In this document: piece by piece, positions 38,898 through 47,597 of the stretch
Numbering within the stretch: position 1 is the stretch's first letter
How the letters are laid out: the number at the start of each line of letters is the position of its first letter
The notes under the pieces: model-generated
Told to the model about the DNA's origin: nothing
What the model saw: only the letters and a program-made list of their open reading frames with translations
Databases searched by the model: none
Assembly (NCBI RefSeq): GCF_010668395.1
Contig: NZ_WUEY01000005.1
Span: 248,001-312,000 of the forward strand
Origin: Martinezella lusitana
GTDB taxonomy: Bacteria; Pseudomonadota; Alphaproteobacteria; Rhizobiales; Rhizobiaceae
Direction: 5' to 3'
Length of the DNA: 64,000 nucleotides
Translations under genes and position numbers: made by a program

Positions 38898-39920
38898 ATG
38901 AACGACATCCGCTCCAAACGTATCAGGCAGGCCGATATTGCCACCGCAGCCGGCGTCTCCGTCTCCACCGTGTCGCGCGTTCTCACCAACGAGCCCGGCA
39001 TCAGCGAGACGATCCGCCAGCATATCTTCAAGGTTGCGAGCGACCTCGGCTATCCGCTGAAAACGGCAGCCGAGACGACATCAGGCGGCCTGGCACTGAT
39101 CGCCAGCGATAGCGTCACGGGCGGCTTGAGCGTCTTCTACGAAGGCATTCTGGAAGGCCTGCGCGCCGGTGCCGCCGAGCGCGGCATGCGCTTCGACATC
39201 CGCCTCATCCGCGAGGCGAGAACGGAGCCGGAGGTGGTGAAGGAACATCTACAGGCAGCCGGCGCCGAAGGCCTGTTTCTCGTCGGCATCGATCCCTCAG
39301 ACGAGCTTCGCCGGTGGCTGGAGACGAGCGGTACGCCCGTCGTGCTCGTCAACGGTACCGATCCGAAGCTGCGCTTCGACGGTGTTTCGCCCTCGAACTT
39401 CTTCGGCGCCTATAGTGCAACCCGGCGCCTCATCGACGCCGGCCACCGCCGCATCCTGCATCTGGCCGGCTCGCATCGCCAGACGATCCGCGAACGCATC
39501 CGCGGCTTCGAAGCTGCCATCGCTTCCATGGAAGGCGCCGACGGCCGGCTCGTGCCGATGACGTTCGCCGGCAGCTCCAGCCAGGAAGCGCATGACAAGA
39601 CCGCTGCGATCCTCGCTGAAAAAGGCGGCTTTACCGCCGCCTTCTGCATGAACGATTTCATCGCCGTCGGCGTGCTCGATGCCGTTGCCGAAGCCGGCCT
39701 GCGGGTGCCTGAGGATTTCGCCATCGTCGGCTTCGACGATCTGCCCTGCGCCCTGATGACCAATCCCCGGCTGGCGACCATGCGCGTCGACCGCGCGGCC
39801 CTGGGGCGTGAAGCCATCGGCCTGATGATCGCCCGCTTCCGCGACCGCGACGCGCCGGCCCGTCACATCTGCCACGGCGTCCAGCCGATCGCCGGCGGCA
39901 CGCTGCCACCCGAAACCTGA
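38898..39920 (+). CDS. LacI-family transcriptional regulator
   Basis: Regulator of 340 residues: N-terminal helix-turn-helix RQADIATAAGVSVSTVSRVL and a periplasmic-binding-protein-like sensor domain (EDFAIVGFDDLPCALMTNPR near the end). There is no ribosome-binding site in the AT-rich sequence just before the ATG, so the mRNA may be leaderless, or the operator DNA has taken priority. Likely controls the divergent binding-protein gene and its own operon with the DUF2264 enzyme. Confidence 0.93.
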   Translation: MNDIRSKRIRQADIATAAGVSVSTVSRVLTNEPGISETIRQHIFKVASDLGYPLKTAAETTSGGLALIASDSVTGGLSVFYEGILEGLRAGAAERGMRFDIRLIREARTEPEVVKEHLQAAGAEGLFLVGIDPSDELRRWLETSGTPVVLVNGTDPKLRFDGVSPSNFFGAYSATRRLIDAGHRRILHLAGSHRQTIRERIRGFEAAIASMEGADGRLVPMTFAGSSSQEAHDKTAAILAEKGGFTAAFCMNDFIAVGVLDAVAEAGLRVPEDFAIVGFDDLPCALMTNPRLATMRVDRAALGREAIGLMIARFRDRDAPARHICHGVQPIAGGTLPPET

Positions 39921-39961
39921 AGCTCAATCCCGCCGCGGAAACGATCGAGAAAGCCGAACCG

Positions 39962-41818
39962 ATGATCTATGACCCCGCAAGCTCCAATCCGCTCGCCGGC
40001 AACCCGTTGAAGACCCTCCCGGACATGCGCCGCGCGCTGACCGGCCTGTTCGATCCGCTGCTGCCCTATTTTTCCGAAGGCAATGCCCGCGTTCGCATCG
40101 ATGCCGCCGGGGCGCATTTCGACCGTGCGGCCGCCGATCTCGAAGGTTTCGCCCGCCCGCTCTGGGGCCTTGCGCCGCTCGGCGCCGGCGGCGGCGAGTT
40201 TCATCATTGGGACCGCTATGCCGAAGGTCTCGCCAATGGCGTCGATCCGAGGCATCCGGAATATTGGGGCACGGTCAACGGCCGCGATCAGCGCATGGTC
40301 GAGCTTGCCGCGCTCGGCTTCGCACTCGCCCTCGTGCCCGAAAAGATCTGGGAACCGCTCGACCAGCGTGCGCGCGACAACCTGATCGCCTATCTCAAGC
40401 ATGCGCGCACCTTCGACTACGCCGACAACAACTGGAAATTCTTCCGCATCTTCGTGGATATCTCGCTCGACCGGCTCGGCGCCTCCTTCGACCGCAGCCT
40501 GACGGAAAGCTACCTGAACGAACTCGACGGTTTCTACATCGGCGATGGCTGGTATCGTGACGGCGATGTCCGGCGCATCGATCACTACATTCCCTTCGCC
40601 ATGCATTTCTACGGGCTGATCTATTCCAAGCTCGTCAATGACACCCGTGCCGAGCGCTATCGCGAGCGCGCCGTCCTTTTTGCCAGGGATTTCCGTCATT
40701 GGTTCGCGCCCGATGGCGCCACCATCCCCTTCGGCCGCAGCCTGACCTATCGCTTCGCCTGTGCCGGATTCTGGTCGGGGCTCGCCTTTGCCGATGTCGA
40801 GGCGCTGCCATGGGGCGAGATCAAGGGCCTGTGCCTCAGGCACCTGCGCTGGTGGGCCGGCAAGCCGATCGCCAATCGCGACGGCACCCTGCCGATCGGC
40901 TACGCCTATCCCAACCTGCTGATGTCGGAGAACTACAATTCCGCCGGCTCTCCCTATTGGGCCTTCAAGGCCTTCCTGCCCTTGGCGCTGCCCGAAACGC
41001 ATCCATTCTGGACAGCCGAAGAAAAGCCGCTGGAAAATGAGCCGGCTATCGTCCCGCAGAAACATCCCGGGATGGTCCTGATGCGCAGCGGGGCCGACGT
41101 CGTCGCGCTGTCCTCCGGCCAGGAAAACCAGCAGATGCGTTTCGGCGCGGAGAAATATTCGAAATTCGCCTATTCCGCCCGCTACGGCTTCAGCGTCGAA
41201 AGCGACGAGCGCATCTTTGCCGGCGGCGCCTTCGACAGCATGCTCGCCTTCAGCGATGACGGGCTGCACTACCGCGTGCGCGAAACCAACGAGGAGGCCA
41301 AGCTTGCCGGCGATACGCTCTACGCCAAATGGTCCCCCTACGCGGACGTGACGGTGGAGACATGGCTCGTGCCGGCCGCGCCCTGGCATATCCGCCTGCA
41401 CCGGATCAGCACCCCCAGACCATTGCAGACGGCCGAAGGCGGCTTCGCCATCGCACGGCGCGATTTCCAAGCCGACGCGCTCTCGTCCGCCATGAGCGCC
41501 GCCTATGCGATCGGCGAGGAGGATTTCAGCGGCATTCTCGATCTCGGCTCGACGATCGAGCGTGAGGGCGTGGCACAAAAAGCGCCGCCGAACACCAACC
41601 TGATCGTCTCGAAGACCCTGGTGCCGCAGCTGCGTGGTGGTATTCCCGCGGGCGAGACCATTCTCGTCTCCGCCGTGCTTGCGGAGAAGAATCCATCCGC
41701 CGTCGACCATGCCTGGACAAGGCCGCCCGCCCGGCCCGATATCGACGCCCTGCGCGCTCTCGTCCGTGACAAGGGCGTCACCGTCAGCGCCATCGAGGCG
41801 CCCGGTCGGCTGCCATGA
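39962..41818 (+). CDS. DUF2264 protein, probable glycoside-active enzyme
   Basis: Cytoplasmic protein of 618 residues, no signal peptide. It fits DUF2264 (NNWKFFRIFVDI, GDGWYRDG, RIDHYIPFAMHFYGLIY, PIGYAYPNLLMSENYNSAGS). The N-terminal two thirds is predicted as an alpha/alpha barrel, the rest beta-rich, the layout of many polysaccharide lyases and unsaturated-glycoside hydrolases. Some members have been reported as glycosidases. The substrate is unknown. Starts 41 nt after lacI and overlaps the next gene by four bases. Confidence 0.85.
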   Translation: MIYDPASSNPLAGNPLKTLPDMRRALTGLFDPLLPYFSEGNARVRIDAAGAHFDRAAADLEGFARPLWGLAPLGAGGGEFHHWDRYAEGLANGVDPRHPEYWGTVNGRDQRMVELAALGFALALVPEKIWEPLDQRARDNLIAYLKHARTFDYADNNWKFFRIFVDISLDRLGASFDRSLTESYLNELDGFYIGDGWYRDGDVRRIDHYIPFAMHFYGLIYSKLVNDTRAERYRERAVLFARDFRHWFAPDGATIPFGRSLTYRFACAGFWSGLAFADVEALPWGEIKGLCLRHLRWWAGKPIANRDGTLPIGYAYPNLLMSENYNSAGSPYWAFKAFLPLALPETHPFWTAEEKPLENEPAIVPQKHPGMVLMRSGADVVALSSGQENQQMRFGAEKYSKFAYSARYGFSVESDERIFAGGAFDSMLAFSDDGLHYRVRETNEEAKLAGDTLYAKWSPYADVTVETWLVPAAPWHIRLHRISTPRPLQTAEGGFAIARRDFQADALSSAMSAAYAIGEEDFSGILDLGSTIEREGVAQKAPPNTNLIVSKTLVPQLRGGIPAGETILVSAVLAEKNPSAVDHAWTRPPARPDIDALRALVRDKGVTVSAIEAPGRLP

Positions 41819-42840
41819 CGCAATCTGTTTCCGGCCGCCCGGCCATCGCCTTTGCCATGCAGCCGTCGCGCACGCGGCATGTTCTGCCGGAGGCGCTGGT
41901 CCGGCGCCTCGATACCATCGGCCATGTGCTCGACCGCGCGCCGATGCAGCGTTTCGATGACGATCGCGCCGGTAAGCTCCTTGCCGAAACCGAAATCCTG
42001 GTCACGGGCTGGGGCTCGCCGACGATCGACGCCGCCGCGTTGGCGCTGGCGCCGCATCTGAAGCTGGTGGTCCACGCCGCCGGCACGGTGAAGGGCCTGC
42101 TCGACGACAGCCTGTTCGATCGCGGCATACTGGTGAGCCATGCCGCACAGGCCAATGCCCGGCCGGTTGCCGAATTCACGCTTGCCGCCATCGTCTTCGC
42201 CGGCAAGAAGGTCTTCCAGTTCCGCGAACGTTATGTCGCCGACCGAAACCGCAAGCGGACGATACCGATGCAGGCAGAGGCCATCGGCAATTATCACCGC
42301 ACCGTCGGCATCATCGGCGCCTCGCGGATCGGCCGGCTGGTGATCGAATTGCTCGCGCCCTTCGACTACCGGATTCTGCTCTATGACCCCATGGTCAGTG
42401 ACGCCGAGGCCGCCAGGCTGGGTGCCGAGAAGACGGAGCTGGATGCCTTGATGGCATCGGCCGACATCGTCTCGCTGCACGCGCCTTCCCTGCCCGCCAC
42501 ACGGCACATGATCGACGCCCATCGTCTGTCGCTGATGAAGGAAGGAGCAACCTTCATCAACACGGCGCGCGGCGCGCTCGTCGATGAGGCAGCCCTCCTC
42601 GCCGTACTGAAGACGGGTCGGATCGATGCGATCATCGACGTCACCGATCCGGAAGTTCCGGAGGCGGCGTCGGCCTTTTACGATCTGCCGAACGTCTTCC
42701 TGACACCGCACATTGCCGGCGCTGTCGGGCTGGAGCGCACCCGCCTCGGTGAGATGGCGGTGGACGAAGCCATCCGCTTCATCGAGGGCAAGCCGCTGCT
42801 CCACGAAATCCGCCGCGAGGACATGGCGCGCATGGCATGA
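41815..42840 (+). CDS. D-isomer-specific 2-hydroxyacid dehydrogenase
   Basis: NAD-dependent enzyme of 341 residues. Nucleotide-binding motif VGIIGASRIGRLVIELL; catalytic Arg in NTARGALVDE, Glu in VTDPEVPE, and His in LTPHIAGAVG. The second glycine of the GxGxxG loop is changed (GASRIG). It starts at the ATGA overlap with the DUF2264 gene, so it acts in the same pathway, probably on a 2-keto or 2-hydroxy acid from the released sugar. Confidence 0.92.
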   Translation: MTQSVSGRPAIAFAMQPSRTRHVLPEALVRRLDTIGHVLDRAPMQRFDDDRAGKLLAETEILVTGWGSPTIDAAALALAPHLKLVVHAAGTVKGLLDDSLFDRGILVSHAAQANARPVAEFTLAAIVFAGKKVFQFRERYVADRNRKRTIPMQAEAIGNYHRTVGIIGASRIGRLVIELLAPFDYRILLYDPMVSDAEAARLGAEKTELDALMASADIVSLHAPSLPATRHMIDAHRLSLMKEGATFINTARGALVDEAALLAVLKTGRIDAIIDVTDPEVPEAASAFYDLPNVFLTPHIAGAVGLERTRLGEMAVDEAIRFIEGKPLLHEIRREDMARMA

Positions 42841-42954
42841 TGCGGCGCAGCAAATCCATGAAAACTCCCCGAAATCGCCTCATTTCGGCACAGGCGAACA
42901 ACCCGTTTTTAATCATTCCGCGCTAGCAATCTCTTCAGCAAAGAGGTTCTAGTC

Positions 42955-43542
42955 ATGCGTACCCGCGTCCTTTCCATTCTGGCCGTGATGATGCTCGGCG
43001 TGCTGGCAGGCTGTGCCACCGCTCCGTCGCGTACCCGCAACATCTGCGCGATCTTCGATCAGCGCGATGGATGGTTCAACAATTGGCAGCGGGCCGCCGA
43101 CCGCACGCAACGCAGATACGGCGTGCCGGTGCCGATCCTGATGGCGACGATCTACACCGAATCCGGCTTCCGACCACGCGCCCGCCCGCCGCGACGCTAT
43201 CTGCTCGGCTTCATTCCCTGGAAGCGCCCCACGACCGCCTATGGCTACTCGCAAGCACTCGACGGCACATGGGATAAGTACAAGCGTGAAACGGGCAACT
43301 GGACGGCAAGCCGCACCAACTTCTCCGACGCCATCGACTTCGTCGGCTGGTATCACTACCAGACCCACCTGCAGACCGGCATTCCGCTTAACGATTCCTA
43401 CAATCTCTATCTCGCCTATTATTCAGGCGCCAAAGGCTATCTGCAGGGATCCTGGCGCGGCAACGGGACCGCGCTGGCCGGCGCCCGGCGTTTCAATGGC
43501 ATGACGAGAATCTATGCGCAGCAGCTGCCGAACTGCAGCTGA
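42955..43542 (+). CDS. Lipoprotein with transglycosylase SLT-like domain
   Basis: Outer-membrane or periplasmic lipoprotein of 195 residues. Signal with lipobox VLAGC (Cys19). The lysozyme-like domain has the catalytic Glu in IYTESGFRP and the motif AYGYSQALDGTW, which is the GxxQ region of lytic transglycosylases. The last part (YNLYLAYYSGAKGYLQG) gives the AYNxG-like motif. Predicted to cleave peptidoglycan glycan strands. Transcribed alone. Confidence 0.9.
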   Translation: MRTRVLSILAVMMLGVLAGCATAPSRTRNICAIFDQRDGWFNNWQRAADRTQRRYGVPVPILMATIYTESGFRPRARPPRRYLLGFIPWKRPTTAYGYSQALDGTWDKYKRETGNWTASRTNFSDAIDFVGWYHYQTHLQTGIPLNDSYNLYLAYYSGAKGYLQGSWRGNGTALAGARRFNGMTRIYAQQLPNCS

Positions 43543-43593
43543 CCGGCAAGGGGTCGAGACCTATTTTCAGCGCAGCTGCAAGGCCACGGCTCT

Positions 43594-44859
43594 CTAAGGC
43601 CGCGGCTCAAGCAGGTTGAGGCCGCCATCCTCGCCCCAGATATCGGCGATCGACACCTGCTGGCCGGTGCGGCTGCTTTGCAGCGCGGCAATGCCGCATA
43701 GCACCGACAGCGCCCCTGCGCGCGAGCCGGCGCGCTGCTTGAGCTCGTCGTTCGGGCCGGAGCGCAGCAGCATGTTGCGCAGCCGGTCGTCGCCGCCATA
43801 GTGCCCGCCAGACGAGTGCGGCACCCATATGCGCTCGACATCGCCGAAATTCTTCATGACGACGATCTCGTCGGCCGGCGGCGTCGTCCAGTTCTGCTTT
43901 TCATACTGCCTGAGTTCGATACGGCCCTTGTGGCCGTTGAAGGCAATGTGGTGCCCCTCGATCGGCATATACGTATTCAGGGAATAGGAGACGTTGACGC
44001 CGCTGCGGTAGCGGATGGAGGCGACCATCGTGTCCGGGATATCGATATCCTCGCGGAAGACACAGGCATCGCGCACATAGCCGTCGACGATGGACGGGTC
44101 CTCATACAGGCTTTCGAGCAGCGGCGTCGCGCTGATGTCGAGATAATAGTCGCATTCGCCCTTGTAGCGACAGCTACGACAGCGCTCGCCGCGGAACGGC
44201 CCCTTGCGGCCGTAATGCTTGAGATCGGCAAAGGCGGCGACCGTTTCCGGATCGGAATCCAGATACCAGTTCAACAGATCGAAATGATGCGTCGCCTTGT
44301 GAACGAAGAGGCTGCCGGAATTTTCGACGAAAGCATGCCAGCGACGGAAGTAGTCGGCGCCGTGGCTGGTGTCGAGATACCAATGGAAGTCGACCGAGGT
44401 CACATCCCCGATGACGCCGGAATTGATCAGCTCCTTGATCTTCGCCGGCGTCGGGGCGAAGCGATAGTTGAAGGAAACGTCCAGCCGCCTGCCGGTGCGC
44501 GCCTCGGCGTTGAGAATATGCTTGATCTTGTCGACCGTCGTCGTCATCGGCTTCTCGCTGATGACATTGGCGCCGGCCTCCATCGCCTTGACGATGAGAT
44601 CGTCATGGGTGGAATCGCGCGTGCAGACGATGACGAGATCCGGCTTCTCCACCCGCAGCAGTTCGTCGAAATCGGTGTAAACGGGGACGGAGGCGCCGAT
44701 ATACTCGAGCGCCCGCTTGGCCCGCATGGCGTTGAGATCGCACACTGCCACAAGCTCGACCTCGTCGCTCCAGCGCTCGACCAGATCCTTGCCCCACATG
44801 GTCACGCCACGATTGCCGGTGCCGACCAGAGCGTAGCGTTTCTTCGATGACGACTGCAT
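43594..44859 (-). CDS. Gfo/Idh/MocA-family oxidoreductase with Cys cluster
   Basis: Oxidoreductase of 421 residues. The nucleotide motif is YALVGTGNRGVTMWG; the conserved lysine motif ISEKPM. GGAGGAGGAG precedes the ATG; the longer frame to 44973 is non-coding repeat. An insertion at about residues 225-260 holds CRSC-x5-C (in GERCRSCRYKGECDYY) and a later Cys (RDACVF), a possible four-cysteine metal site. Downstream of the enolase-superfamily gene, with a palindromic repeat between; probably co-transcribed, so it may act on the same sugar acid route. Confidence 0.9.
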   Translation of the reverse strand: MQSSSKKRYALVGTGNRGVTMWGKDLVERWSDEVELVAVCDLNAMRAKRALEYIGASVPVYTDFDELLRVEKPDLVIVCTRDSTHDDLIVKAMEAGANVISEKPMTTTVDKIKHILNAEARTGRRLDVSFNYRFAPTPAKIKELINSGVIGDVTSVDFHWYLDTSHGADYFRRWHAFVENSGSLFVHKATHHFDLLNWYLDSDPETVAAFADLKHYGRKGPFRGERCRSCRYKGECDYYLDISATPLLESLYEDPSIVDGYVRDACVFREDIDIPDTMVASIRYRSGVNVSYSLNTYMPIEGHHIAFNGHKGRIELRQYEKQNWTTPPADEIVVMKNFGDVERIWVPHSSGGHYGGDDRLRNMLLRSGPNDELKQRAGSRAGALSVLCGIAALQSSRTGQQVSIADIWGEDGGLNLLEPRP

Positions 44860-44884
44860 GTCTCCTCCTCCAGAGTCTGCTTTT

Positions 44885-45012
44885 CCTTCCCCCTCGGGGG
44901 AAGGTGCCCAAAGGGCGGATGAGGGGGCAGCACGGCGAACTCGAGGGCAATTTATGGTGCAACGCCCCCTCAAGCCGCGCTACGCGCGACCTTCTCCCCG
45001 CCGGGGAGAAGG
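44885..45012. repeat. Composite palindromic repeat element
   Basis: Outer palindromes CCTTCCCCC-TC-GGGGGAAGG (44885-44904) and CCTTCTCCCC-GCC-GGGGAGAAGG (44990-45012); between them GATGAGGGGGC and GCCCCCTCA pair as an inner inverted repeat. Related to the element at 2721-2824. It fills the gap between the enolase-superfamily gene and the dehydrogenase gene. Confidence 0.8.
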
Positions 45013-45014
45013 TG

Positions 45015-46430
45015 TTACGATGCCTCCATAGCCTTCCAATCCGGCTCCACGGATGAACCAAGACCGACAGCGCCTATAACCGAGCCGATCGCAAGCTGGC
45101 CGCCCTCGATCCGCAGCCGCGTACGGCCATTGCTGATGCGATAGAGATCGGAATGCGCCTGCGCGAAGGCCGCCTGCTCCGCCTCCGGCGCGCCGGCCAT
45201 GCCGTCGACATAATGATGGCCGTTGCGCTCGATGTGCGTCATGCCGATCAGGGAGGCGAGCACCAGATCCTGCTGCACGGCAAGACCTCCCTGTGTCGTC
45301 AGATCCTCCGCCGACATGAAATAGGGAACGCCGTCGTCCGCACTCCATTTGGCAACGCGCGCGCGGTTCAAGAGCGAGCGATAGAAACCCTTGCAGGATT
45401 TCGAGGAGATGCCGGTATAGCCGAGCCCTCTCGCCGTGACGAAGGCATCGATGTCGGCATCGGATTCGTCTATTTCCACCGGCCTGAAGGCCGCGAGCGC
45501 CTTCACGGGCTTCTCGAAGGCATGCGCGCGGGCAATCGGTTGCTCGACGAACAGGATCGAGGCGGCAAATCGCGCCAGCCGCGGCTCTTCCTTCACGCGG
45601 GAAAGCAGGTCCGCGACCGCCTCGGCGGACGGGAATTGCTCGTTTCCGTCGAGCGTCACCGAATAGGCGGGCACCTTGGCATCGATGACAGCGGCGACAC
45701 GGCAGAGGCGATCGATATCGGCCTCGGCCACGCCCGAAACCTTGACCTTGAAAAAGGTCAGGCCATAGGCGTCGATCGCCTCCTCGAAACTCTCCGGCAA
45801 GCCGTCGTTCAGACGCTCGGTCGCCGGAATATCGGCGGGCACGATGGCATCGACGAGGCCGACGGTATGACGGGCGGCAAGGCTTGCCGATGGCTCCAAT
45901 GCCGACAGAAAGGCCGGGAGATCGAAACCCGAGAGATCGCGCGCCGTGGAGGCGTCGATGCCGGGGCGGTTCGCCCGGATCGCCTGCGCAATCGTCAACC
46001 CTTCCAGCCGGCAGAGGGCATCGAGGACGGCCCGGTTGGCGAGCGCGAGACCGAACGAAGCCACCAGCCCGTTCAGCTTTTCCGCCGCCGCCCGTGCGTG
46101 ATGCGGGGTTTCGACGGCGGCATGCAGGCCGAAAGCCGTTCCCGAACCCGCACTCCTCAGCGCATCGAGCGCCAGCGCCAGGGACCGCCGCAGCTGGGTT
46201 TCATTGTCGGCGTTGGAAAGCTCGGGCGACTTGTCGAACCATTTCGGCACCATCAGCTCGGCCGCCATCCCCTGCGCCGAGCGTCCCTGCGCATCCTCGA
46301 TGCGCACGCGCAGAAAAATCTGCCGCGCCTCCCGCAAGGTTGCCGCCCCGAAGCGGAACGGAAGCCGCAGCCTGACCGGACGCTCGAATGCCTCGGCCTC
46401 GACAAGCCTGATGTTCAATGGATCGGTCAT
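45015..46430 (-). CDS. Enolase-superfamily enzyme (mandelate racemase/dehydratase group)
   Basis: Protein of 471 residues with an N-terminal capping domain and a C-terminal barrel. Lys228-x-Lys230 (FFKVKVSG) is the base pair on strand 2; metal ligands are Asp261 (TLDGNEQ), Glu296 (FVEQPI) and an acid in EIDESDAD (Asp321/Glu322/Asp324); Lys344 and Lys347 (ISSKSCKGF) are on strand 6. These residues fit the muconate-lactonising/dipeptide-epimerase-like arrangement of lysine bases. A sugar-acid dehydratase or racemase is the likely role in this setting; the substrate is unknown. It is under the dyad at 46622 and preceded by a 33-codon ORF. Confidence 0.88.
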   Translation of the reverse strand: MTDPLNIRLVEAEAFERPVRLRLPFRFGAATLREARQIFLRVRIEDAQGRSAQGMAAELMVPKWFDKSPELSNADNETQLRRSLALALDALRSAGSGTAFGLHAAVETPHHARAAAEKLNGLVASFGLALANRAVLDALCRLEGLTIAQAIRANRPGIDASTARDLSGFDLPAFLSALEPSASLAARHTVGLVDAIVPADIPATERLNDGLPESFEEAIDAYGLTFFKVKVSGVAEADIDRLCRVAAVIDAKVPAYSVTLDGNEQFPSAEAVADLLSRVKEEPRLARFAASILFVEQPIARAHAFEKPVKALAAFRPVEIDESDADIDAFVTARGLGYTGISSKSCKGFYRSLLNRARVAKWSADDGVPYFMSAEDLTTQGGLAVQQDLVLASLIGMTHIERNGHHYVDGMAGAPEAEQAAFAQAHSDLYRISNGRTRLRIEGGQLAIGSVIGAVGLGSSVEPDWKAMEAS

Positions 46431-46453
46431 TGTTTAGGCAGCTCCCGTGATGG

Positions 46454-46555
46454 TCAGGCAGGTCTGTTCGCATCGGCACCGGCGTCCATGCGGTTCGTTG
46501 CAGAAGCGGTTCTTCGAATCTCCAGCCACGCCACATTACAGCCGACGCGCTTCAC
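46454..46555 (-). CDS. Possible 33-codon leader ORF of the enolase operon
   Basis: GTG at 46555 is preceded by AGGAGG at the ideal 7-nt distance. The product would be 33 residues (begins VKRVGCNVAWLEIRR, ends ANRPA). Its stop is 23 nt before the enolase ATG, which itself has only a weak ribosome-binding site, so translation of this ORF could help load ribosomes on the enolase gene. No family recognised. Confidence 0.4.
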   Translation of the reverse strand: MKRVGCNVAWLEIRRTASATNRMDAGADANRPA

Positions 46556-46621
46556 GATATCTCCTCCTCGCCCTGATTCCCTCCAGAATCAGGAAAAGCA
46601 AATGCCTGGTCGCCCAAGAAA

Positions 46622-46639
46622 TGTAACCATATGGTTACA
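46622..46639. promoter_or_regulatory. 18-bp perfect palindrome, TetR operator candidate 1
   Basis: TGTAACCATATGGTTACA is a perfect dyad, 67 nt before the leader ORF. A near copy lies at 47531-47548 on the other side of the tetR gene. Both positions suit repression by that TetR protein. Confidence 0.75.
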
Positions 46640-46721
46640 AGATCGCGCGACAACTCCATTCTTGTCAATCGTCTTTTGAAAATTTGTCGAAAGTGCCGCA
46701 GGTTGCGTGTTTCGAGGCACC

Positions 46722-47417
46722 CTACATCCGGATCGAGGCGAGCGTGACGGCGACAATGTGCTCGCCCCAGGCATTGAGCGCCCCCTGGCTCGTCAGCTTG
46801 CGCGCAAAAATCGTCGACAGCGTGTGCCGGTTCGACAGATAAAAGAAGCCGAGCGCGGCAATCGTCAGATAGACGGATATCGGATCGACCGCCGGCCGGA
46901 AGATGCCGGCAACCTCGCCACGGCGCAGCACCTCCGAAAGCTCGTCGATGAGATGGGAATGCATGACCGAGACCTTTTCGGAGCGGCGCAGATAATGCGC
47001 ATGATGCAGGTTTTCGGTGGCAAGCAGGCTCAAAAACTCCGGATGCGCGAGGAAATGCCGCCAAGTGAACAAGGCGAGTTCCCGCATTCCCTCCTCCGGA
47101 TCGCGGCTCGCCAGATCGAGTTGCTTTTCTGCATTGCGAATCGTCGCATAGGTCGCTTCCAGCACGGCGAGATAGAGCCCCTCCTTGTCGCCGAAATAAT
47201 GGTACAGCATCCGCTTGTTGGTCTGTGCCCGCGCGGCGATCGCATCGACCCGCGCACCGCCGAAGCCGTGCGCGGCGAATTCTTCCGTCGCCGCCTCGAG
47301 GATCGTATCCTGGGTGCGTTGCGGATTGCGCGATATCTTCCCCGACCGCGCCTTGATGGCCTTGTCGGCGTCCGTTTCCGCTATATTTTCAGTCCGTTGC
47401 TTCGCCCTGACCGCCAT
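46722..47417 (-). CDS. TetR-family regulator of the flanking sugar operons
   Basis: Regulator of 231 residues. ATG at 47417 follows AAGGAGG; the longer frame to 47528 overlaps the operator. Helix-turn-helix RVDAIAARAQTNKRMLYHYF; the C-terminal domain (EEGMRELALFTWRHFLAHPE) is of the TetR_C (RutR-like, PF17938) kind. It lies between the enolase operon (same strand) and the ABC transporter operon (opposite strand), each with a TGTAAC/GTTA dyad at its promoter, so it probably represses both. Confidence 0.9.
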   Translation of the reverse strand: MAVRAKQRTENIAETDADKAIKARSGKISRNPQRTQDTILEAATEEFAAHGFGGARVDAIAARAQTNKRMLYHYFGDKEGLYLAVLEATYATIRNAEKQLDLASRDPEEGMRELALFTWRHFLAHPEFLSLLATENLHHAHYLRRSEKVSVMHSHLIDELSEVLRRGEVAGIFRPAVDPISVYLTIAALGFFYLSNRHTLSTIFARKLTSQGALNAWGEHIVAVTLASIRM

Positions 47418-47530
47418 GGATGGCCTCCTTCCCGATCGGTGTCTCCCGCGATGGACGTTGCCGATTCCGGCATGCATCGTTTGATTGTGACGCGATTGGC
47501 GCTTGACAGCAGTTGTGTTTCTATCCAACT

Positions 47531-47548
47531 TGTAACCAAATAGTTATA
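47531..47548. promoter_or_regulatory. 18-bp dyad, TetR operator candidate 2
   Basis: TGTAACCAAATAGTTATA repeats the site at 46622 with changes mainly in the centre and one arm base. A TTGACA lies at 47503-47508. It is 50 nt before the binding-protein ATG and about 115 nt before tetR. Confidence 0.7.
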
Positions 47549-47597
47549 TCATGCAAAGCAGTTCGTAAATCATCGGTAAACTGGGGAGGAGACCAGG

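Noticed and set aside
44885..45012. CRISPR-like repeat
   Set aside because: Only palindromic arms, no regular repeat-spacer series.
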